Positions 63,137-64,000 of a stretch of DNA of 64,000 bases are shown in pieces. A model generated the notes under the pieces. It worked only from the letters and a program-made list of their open reading frames with translations. It was not told the origin of the DNA and did not search any database. Origin of the DNA: Pleomorphomonas sp. JP5 (lineage in GTDB: Bacteria; Pseudomonadota; Alphaproteobacteria; Rhizobiales; Pleomorphomonadaceae); contig NZ_JAMDLI010000001.1 in NCBI RefSeq assembly GCF_023721815.1, positions 186,001 through 250,000 on the forward strand. The letters run 5' to 3'. Position 1 is the stretch's first letter. Every line of letters begins with the position of its first letter. The position numbers were made by a program, and so were the translations under genes.

Positions 63137-64000
63137 ATGCGCACTCTTAATTTGCTCGCCGCGACCGCCTTTGCGACGGCTCTTTCCGTTTCATCTGCCT
63201 TTGCGCTGACCGTTGGTTTCTCGCAGATCGGTTCGGAATCCGGCTGGCGCGCCGCCGAGACGAGCGTCACCAAGCTCGAAGCCCAGAAGCGCGGCATCGA
63301 CCTGAAGTTCGCTGACGCGCAGCAGAAGCAGGAAAACCAGATCAAGGCTGTTCGTTCGTTCATCGCCCAGGGCGTTGACGCGATCCTGATCGCCCCGGTG
63401 GTCGCCACCGGTTGGGACGCCGTCCTCAAGGAAGCCAAGGAAGCCGAAATTCCGGTGATCCTGCTCGACCGTACCGTCGACGCTCCCGAGGACCTCTATC
63501 TCACCGCCGTCACGTCCGACACGGTCTTCGAAGGCAAGGTTGCCGGCGACTGGCTCGTGAAGGAAGTCGGCGACAAGCCGTGCAACATCGTCGAGCTGCA
63601 GGGCACGACGGGCTCGTCGCCGGCCATCAACCGCAAGAAGGGTTTTGACGAGGCCATCGCTGGCCACGACAACCTGAAGATCATCCGCAGCCAGACCGGT
63701 GACTTCACCCGCACCAAGGGTAAGGAAGTCATGGAAAGCTTCATCAAGGCCGAAGGCGGCGGCAAGAATATCTGCGCCCTTTACGCCCACAATGACGACA
63801 TGGCCGTCGGTGCCATCCAGGCGATCAAGGAAGCTGGCCTGAAGCCGGGCAAGGACATCCTCGTCGTCTCCGTCGACGCCGTTCCGGATATCTTCCAGGC
63901 GTTCGTCGCTGGTGAAGCCAATGCCACCGTCGAACTGACCCCGAACATGGCCGGCCCGGCCTTCGATGCCCTTGACGCCTATCTCAAGGACAAGAAGGAG
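63137..64000 (+). CDS. ytfQ: Sugar ABC transporter substrate-binding protein (YtfQ-like), 3' end missing
   Basis: The first 288 codons; the gene runs past the window end. ATG 63137 follows GGAGGAGAG. A signal peptide (LLAATAFATALSVSSAFA) leads to a mature part almost the same as E. coli YtfQ by memory: TVGFSQIGSESGWRAAETSV, QQKQENQIKAVRSFIAQGVD, APVVATGWDAVLKEAKEAE, RKKGFDEAI, SQTGDFTRTKGKEVMESF, and YAHNDDMAVGAIQAIKEAG. YtfQ delivers galactofuranose to the YtfRT-YjfF importer; the permease and ATPase genes should follow beyond the window. Confidence 0.93.
   Translation, partial: MRTLNLLAATAFATALSVSSAFALTVGFSQIGSESGWRAAETSVTKLEAQKRGIDLKFADAQQKQENQIKAVRSFIAQGVDAILIAPVVATGWDAVLKEAKEAEIPVILLDRTVDAPEDLYLTAVTSDTVFEGKVAGDWLVKEVGDKPCNIVELQGTTGSSPAINRKKGFDEAIAGHDNLKIIRSQTGDFTRTKGKEVMESFIKAEGGGKNICALYAHNDDMAVGAIQAIKEAGLKPGKDILVVSVDAVPDIFQAFVAGEANATVELTPNMAGPAFDALDAYLKDKKE

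Overview
The window looks like a chromosomal segment of a high-GC alphaproteobacterium, most likely of the Hyphomicrobiales (Rhizobiales). The reasons are the block rpoZ - bifunctional rsh - acpS - lepB - rnc - era, an ExoR-like Sel1-repeat protein, the families DUF2585, DUF6455, DUF599 and DUF3253, a btaAB betaine-lipid pair, and a sugar-binding protein very close to YtfQ. I cannot name the genus from the sequence. I see no rRNA, insertion sequence, CRISPR array or intact prophage. There is one tRNA, Leu with anticodon GAG.

Layout. 1-4.7 kb: tail of an ArsC/YffB-like protein, selO, an AT-rich gap, an exoR-like gene, xth and a small membrane protein. 4.8-9.7 kb: dnaE, udgB and a NYN-domain protein. 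10.2-16.2 kb: the rpoZ-rsh and acpS-lepB-rnc-era housekeeping block (stringent response, CoA-dependent ACP activation, protein export, RNA processing). 16.4-20 kb: a LacI-type regulator with two matching operators, then a leftward EF-hand / ECF sigma / anti-sigma / metal-sensor operon and an SH3 protein. 20-27.8 kb: single-gene metabolic and regulatory units (DOPA dioxygenase, two GNATs, DUF2585, nucleotidase, purC, AlpA-like regulator, IclR with a divergent EamA transporter, and a disordered protein). 28-35.4 kb: an Lrp regulator divergent from an aminotransferase plus TPP-enzyme operon, glpD-glpK, and DUF6455.

35.5-41 kb: an EAL phosphodiesterase, then two unrecognised exported paralogues in tandem. 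41-48.6 kb: aspS, btaAB, two VOC proteins, an HDAC-like amidohydrolase and an unrecognised anchored protein with toroid-like sequence. 48.9-57 kb: ABC-F ATPase, DUF599, DUF3253, YdcF, a ClpP-family protease, an LprI-like protein, a GH25 lysozyme and mgtE. 57-64 kb: a GGDEF/EAL protein with a degenerate GGDEF site, a chemoreceptor, tRNA-Leu, fliN, lipB and the start of ytfQ, which runs off the end.

Most of the window is ordinary core genome. The points I would look at first are the tandem unknown exported paralogues, the calcium/metal-flavoured ECF sigma operon, the Lrp / aminotransferase / TPP-decarboxylase unit, the lysozyme next to an LprI-type lysozyme-inhibitor relative, the twin LacI operators, and a candidate Pho box ahead of btaAB. 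No tool was run: function calls rest on motifs and remembered family sequences, and DUF names are by recognition only.
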